From Anaerolineaceae bacterium (GTDB lineage: Bacteria > Chloroflexota > Anaerolineae > Anaerolineales > UBA11657), in NCBI GenBank assembly GCA_003569365.1, contig BGOS01000027.1, positions 124,001 through 188,000 on the forward strand: 64,000 nucleotides of DNA, written 5' to 3'. Each line of letters opens with the position of its first letter. Within the stretch, counting starts at the first letter, position 1. The position numbers and the translations under genes were made by a program. Below the pieces are notes generated by a model that had not been told where the DNA came from, ran no database searches, and saw only the letters and a list, made by a program, of their open reading frames with translations. Shown piece after piece: positions 61,866 through 64,000 of the stretch.

Positions 61866-62837
61866 CTACTTTGGCGCGCTCAATGCGACGGACTGCAGCA
61901 GGCTGCGCTCGTGCTGCAGCAAGGAGTCCAGGGTTTGCGTGAGGTTGTAGGCTGGCTGCCAGCCCGTGAGCTTGGTAAATTTGCGCGTGTCGGGGAGCAG
62001 CCCGGCGCCGGTAGTGGGCCGGTACAGGGCCGGGTCAACCGTTACTTCCACCTGCAGCCCGGTTAGGCGCAGCAACTCATCCAGCAGCTGTTGCACCGGG
62101 TACCGGCTGCCGCTGGCAATATTGTATGCCTCGCCCGCTGCGCAGTGCTGCCACGCCAGATGATAGGCACGCGCCATATCGCGCACATCCGTGAAGTCCT
62201 GCTGCATCGCCAGGTTGCCAACGAGCACACGCGCCGGCTGCTGGCCGGCCGCAATGCGTACCAATTGGCGCGCAAAGGAAGTGGCTACGAAGTCGCCAGT
62301 TTGGCGCGGCCCAATGTGGTTGAATGGGCGCAAGCGAATAATGGGCAGCCCGTAATGCACGAAGGCCTGCTGCGCCAGCCAGTCCTGCGCGGCTTTGCTT
62401 GTGCCATAGGGCGTGTCCGGCCGCAATTCGCGGTCTTCGTCCGTTAGCGGCTTGCCGGATGCCACCGAACCATAAACCTGCCCGGAGGTGACAACAACGA
62501 TGCGCGGGTGCGGCTGCAGCTGGCGCGCTGCTTCCAGCATATTTACCTGCGATTGCACGTTGCCCTGAAACCAGGCCCACGGGTCGCCCCAGCTGGCATG
62601 CACAGCAGCCTGCCCGGCAAGGTGGTAAATTGCCGTGGGCCGGATGCGGGCGATGTACGCGCCCACCGCACCGGCATCACATAAATCAATGCACTCGTAG
62701 TTGATCGCCGCGCTGAGGTCGGCGGGCATTTGCCCGGCCAAGCCGCAGCCGTACAGTTCATCATGCGTGTTGGCGGCAAGATGCTCTGCAAGGTGGCTGC
62801 CGGAAAAACCGCTGGCACCGGTGATTAATGTGCGCAT
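61866..62837 (-). CDS. rmd: GDP-4-keto-6-deoxymannose reductase
   Basis: 323 residues from the ATG at 62837; the frame opens further upstream, but the conserved start [20 protein letters not shown] is here. SDR signatures: [18 protein letters not shown] (Ser), and [16 protein letters not shown] (Tyr-x3-Lys). [20 protein letters not shown] is typical of Rmd-type reductases that make GDP-D-rhamnose. First gene of the operon, which continues with gmd. A promoter-like TATAAT lies 50 nt upstream. Confidence 0.9.
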   Translation of the reverse strand: MRTLITGASGFSGSHLAEHLAANTHDELYGCGLAGQMPADLSAAINYECIDLCDAGAVGAYIARIRPTAIYHLAGQAAVHASWGDPWAWFQGNVQSQVNMLEAARQLQPHPRIVVVTSGQVYGSVASGKPLTDEDRELRPDTPYGTSKAAQDWLAQQAFVHYGLPIIRLRPFNHIGPRQTGDFVATSFARQLVRIAAGQQPARVLVGNLAMQQDFTDVRDMARAYHLAWQHCAAGEAYNIASGSRYPVQQLLDELLRLTGLQVEVTVDPALYRPTTGAGLLPDTRKFTKLTGWQPAYNLTQTLDSLLQHERSLLQSVALSAPK

Positions 62838-62886
62838 TTCGGGGGGCTGCAACTCACATGGCACACGGGCGGAGCCATGCGCGCGC

Positions 62887-62892
62887 ATTATA
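62887..62892 (-). promoter_or_regulatory. -10 box for the rmd operon
   Basis: Minus strand TATAAT. The matching -35 position (CTGTCA, plus 62909-62914) coincides with the -35 of the divergent S1-domain gene, so the two promoters overlap. Confidence 0.5.
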
Positions 62893-62907
62893 CCGTGCAC
62901 CGGCCGA

Positions 62908-62936
62908 TTGACAGCGATTTTGTCCGCCAATATAAT
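62908..62936 (+). promoter_or_regulatory. Fully consensus sigma-70 promoter of the S1-domain gene
   Basis: TTGACA (62908-62913), 17-nt spacer, TATAAT (62931-62936): exact consensus in both boxes and spacing. Predicted start ~62943, leader about 65 nt. Confidence 0.85.
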
Positions 62937-63007
62937 CTTGCAGTAGCGGGCAAAACTCACGCCAGTGCTGGACTGCGTTAGAGCGAGTCTCACACCCAAA
63001 GGAACAG

Positions 63008-63736
63008 TTGCAATTGAAATCACCATCACGCCAATCTTCTGATAACAATCCACCTGCAACGGCGCAGACGCCGGAGCCAAAGGTGGAGCTGCAAGGCCGG
63101 ATTAAAAAGCTTGAGTTGTTTGGCGCGCTGGTGGAGCTGGCCGATGGCCGCGAAGGCTTGCTGCACCTTTCACAGCTGGAACGGTCTGCGCCCGGGCGTT
63201 CGGGCCCGCCGCCCAAGATCGGCGATGCAGTGACTGTATGGGTGAGCAAAGTGAATGCTGCAGGCGGCGCAATATTTCTCACGCTGGACAAGCCCGTGGA
63301 GGTAGAGTGGCGTGATCTGGCGGAGGGCCAAGTGTGGCGCGGCAAGGTGGTGCGCGTGGAACAGTTTGGAGTGTTCTTGGATATTGGCGCCGAGAAACCC
63401 GGTTTGATTCACGTGCGCGAACTTACGGCCGACCGGGTGGAACATGCGAATGAAGTGGTGAAGGAAGGCGCGGAGCTGGAGGCAAAGGTGATTGGCGTGG
63501 ACCGCCGGCGCCGGCGCCTGGACCTGAGCGTGCGTGCACTGGAAGCTGAAATGATTCAGGCGGTGGCCACCGATGAGTTGCCAGCGGTCACAGCCATGGG
63601 CATGCTGCTAGGCGCGGCGATGGCAAACGCAGAGGCGGGAGCACGTGGGGGAAAGCGCGAGCGGCGCGCGAAAAAGGGCGTGGACGCCGCCAGAGAAGAC
63701 CTGCTGCAGCGCACGCTGGCCAAGCACCGCACGTAG
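63008..63736 (+). CDS. Two-S1-domain RNA-binding protein
   Basis: 242 residues. After a disordered N-terminus, two S1 OB-folds: residues ~27-93 (VELQGRIKKLELFGALVELA, EGLLHLSQL) and ~102-177 (VWRGKVVRVEQFGVFLDIGA, PGLIHVRELTADRV). The C-terminus is Arg/Lys-rich (GKRERRAKKGVDAAREDLLQ). Similar to ribosomal protein S1 fragments and small S1-motif proteins that bind RNA or ribosomes. The start TTG 63008 follows AAAGGAAC; another TTG is at 63014. Very strong predicted promoter, so high expression is expected. Confidence 0.88.
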   Translation: MQLKSPSRQSSDNNPPATAQTPEPKVELQGRIKKLELFGALVELADGREGLLHLSQLERSAPGRSGPPPKIGDAVTVWVSKVNAAGGAIFLTLDKPVEVEWRDLAEGQVWRGKVVRVEQFGVFLDIGAEKPGLIHVRELTADRVEHANEVVKEGAELEAKVIGVDRRRRRLDLSVRALEAEMIQAVATDELPAVTAMGMLLGAAMANAEAGARGGKRERRAKKGVDAAREDLLQRTLAKHRT

Positions 63737-63758
63737 CAGCCAAATTAATTTAGATAAA

Positions 63759-63787
63759 AAAGAGGGGCGCTGTTGGCGCCCCTCTTT
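63759..63787. terminator. Bidirectional intrinsic terminator
   Basis: Perfect 12-bp stem AAAGAGGGGCGC / GCGCCCCTCTTT, 5-nt loop TGTTG. On the minus strand it is followed by TTTTTATC, on the plus strand by TTGCATTTG. It separates the convergent S1 gene and the acidic protein. Confidence 0.85.
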
Positions 63788-63813
63788 GCATTTGTAATCC
63801 CGGTTAGCCCTCG

Positions 63814-64000
63814 CTAATCATCGTCATCATCATCATCCTCGTCATCATCGTCATCGCCATACAAATCTTCAATCTCTTCGTCATCTTCGTCCAGATCTTC
63901 GACTGTCAGCTCCTCGTCGCCAGCGGCATCAGCTTCGGGCTTTTCGGGCTCTTCCTCTTCTGCCTCTGAGTCGTCCAGGTCGTCCGCTTCATCTGCATCT
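63814..64000 (-). CDS. Acidic C-terminal tail of a protein cut by the right edge
   Basis: Sixty-two codons, open to the window edge, ending at a TAG (63814-63816). Composed almost wholly of Asp and Glu, for example EELTVEDLDEDDEEIEDLYG followed by a run of Asp/Glu. Such tails occur in RNA polymerase delta subunits and in some chaperones and histone-like proteins. The start of the gene is not visible, so the identity is unknown; delta is one possibility. Confidence 0.75.
   Translation of the reverse strand, partial: DADEADDLDDSEAEEEEPEKPEADAAGDEELTVEDLDEDDEEIEDLYGDDDDDEDDDDDDD

Overview
The window is GC-rich, densely coding bacterial chromosome with little intergenic DNA, frequent GTG and TTG starts and many ATGA-type overlaps. 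Gene content suggests a Chloroflexota-like, largely heterotrophic bacterium: a split methylmalonyl-CoA mutase with its epimerase, a biotin-dependent acyl-CoA carboxylase operon, two S41 proteases, a YugP-like protease, AlaX, an M29 aminopeptidase, several lipoproteins and a GDP-rhamnose operon. The phylum is an inference from gene content; there is no rRNA or other marker in the window to fix it. I found no tRNA, rRNA, CRISPR array, transposase, integrase or phage gene. LAYOUT. 1-4.9 kb: cyclic-nucleotide-binding protein (cut by the left edge), tRNA-dihydrouridine synthase, Trm112-like zinc ribbon, HEAT-repeat protein, then a ChbG/YdjC deacetylase and the Mg2+ transporter mgtE, which has a terminator-like hairpin in its leader. 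4.9-13.8 kb: secreted glycoside hydrolase, AbgB-like amidohydrolase, an overlapping pair of FAD oxidoreductases, adenosine deaminase, a DUF952 protein and a luciferase-like monooxygenase. 13.8-16.7 kb: about 1.2 kb without a convincing large gene, holding an AT-rich hexamer tract and a promoter-terminator unit that looks like a small RNA gene, then a YHYH-domain lipoprotein and a cupin. 16.8-22.0 kb is the most unusual part: a tandem, nearly identical pair of DUF4239-like membrane proteins among six small Gln/Leu/Arg-rich coiled-coil genes. Several of these have strong promoters and are preceded by tiny ORFs whose stop codons touch or overlap the next start. 22-28.4 kb: P460-type cytochrome, half-size EamA transporter, sigma-region-4/HARE-like regulator, a frameshifted MazG-like pyrophosphohydrolase and a large membrane protein. 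28.6-35.8 kb: a probable cation (K+) homeostasis operon with an unknown protein, a KimA-like APC transporter, a P-type ATPase and two TrkA/RCK proteins. 36-46 kb: methylmalonyl-CoA mutase large subunit and epimerase, a LysM/HExxH protein with a membrane partner, AlaX, M29 aminopeptidase, MBL hydrolase, Nudix hydrolase, Zn-alcohol dehydrogenase and mutL. 46-51 kb: membrane protein, S41-like lipoprotein, CtpA and a YugP-like metalloprotease. 51.2-56.3 kb (minus strand): carboxyltransferase, SGNH hydrolase, biotin carboxylase (with a 1-nt frameshift) and biotin carrier protein. 56.4-62.8 kb (minus strand): a six-gene operon of rmd, gmd, phosphohexomutase, tatD, polyprenyl synthase and a GT4 glycosyltransferase. 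63-64 kb: S1-domain RNA-binding protein under a fully consensus promoter, a bidirectional terminator, and the acidic C-terminus of a gene cut by the right edge. HOW THE GENES WORK TOGETHER. The carboxylase operon and the mutase-epimerase pair form a propionyl-CoA to succinyl-CoA route, although the mutase B12 subunit is not in the window. rmd, gmd and the phosphohexomutase make GDP-D-rhamnose for the adjacent glycosyltransferase. The TrkA, KimA-like and P-type ATPase genes probably act on monovalent cations. Two clear single-base frameshifts (in accC and the MazG-like gene) and a possible third at the dus start point either to real lesions or to assembly indels.
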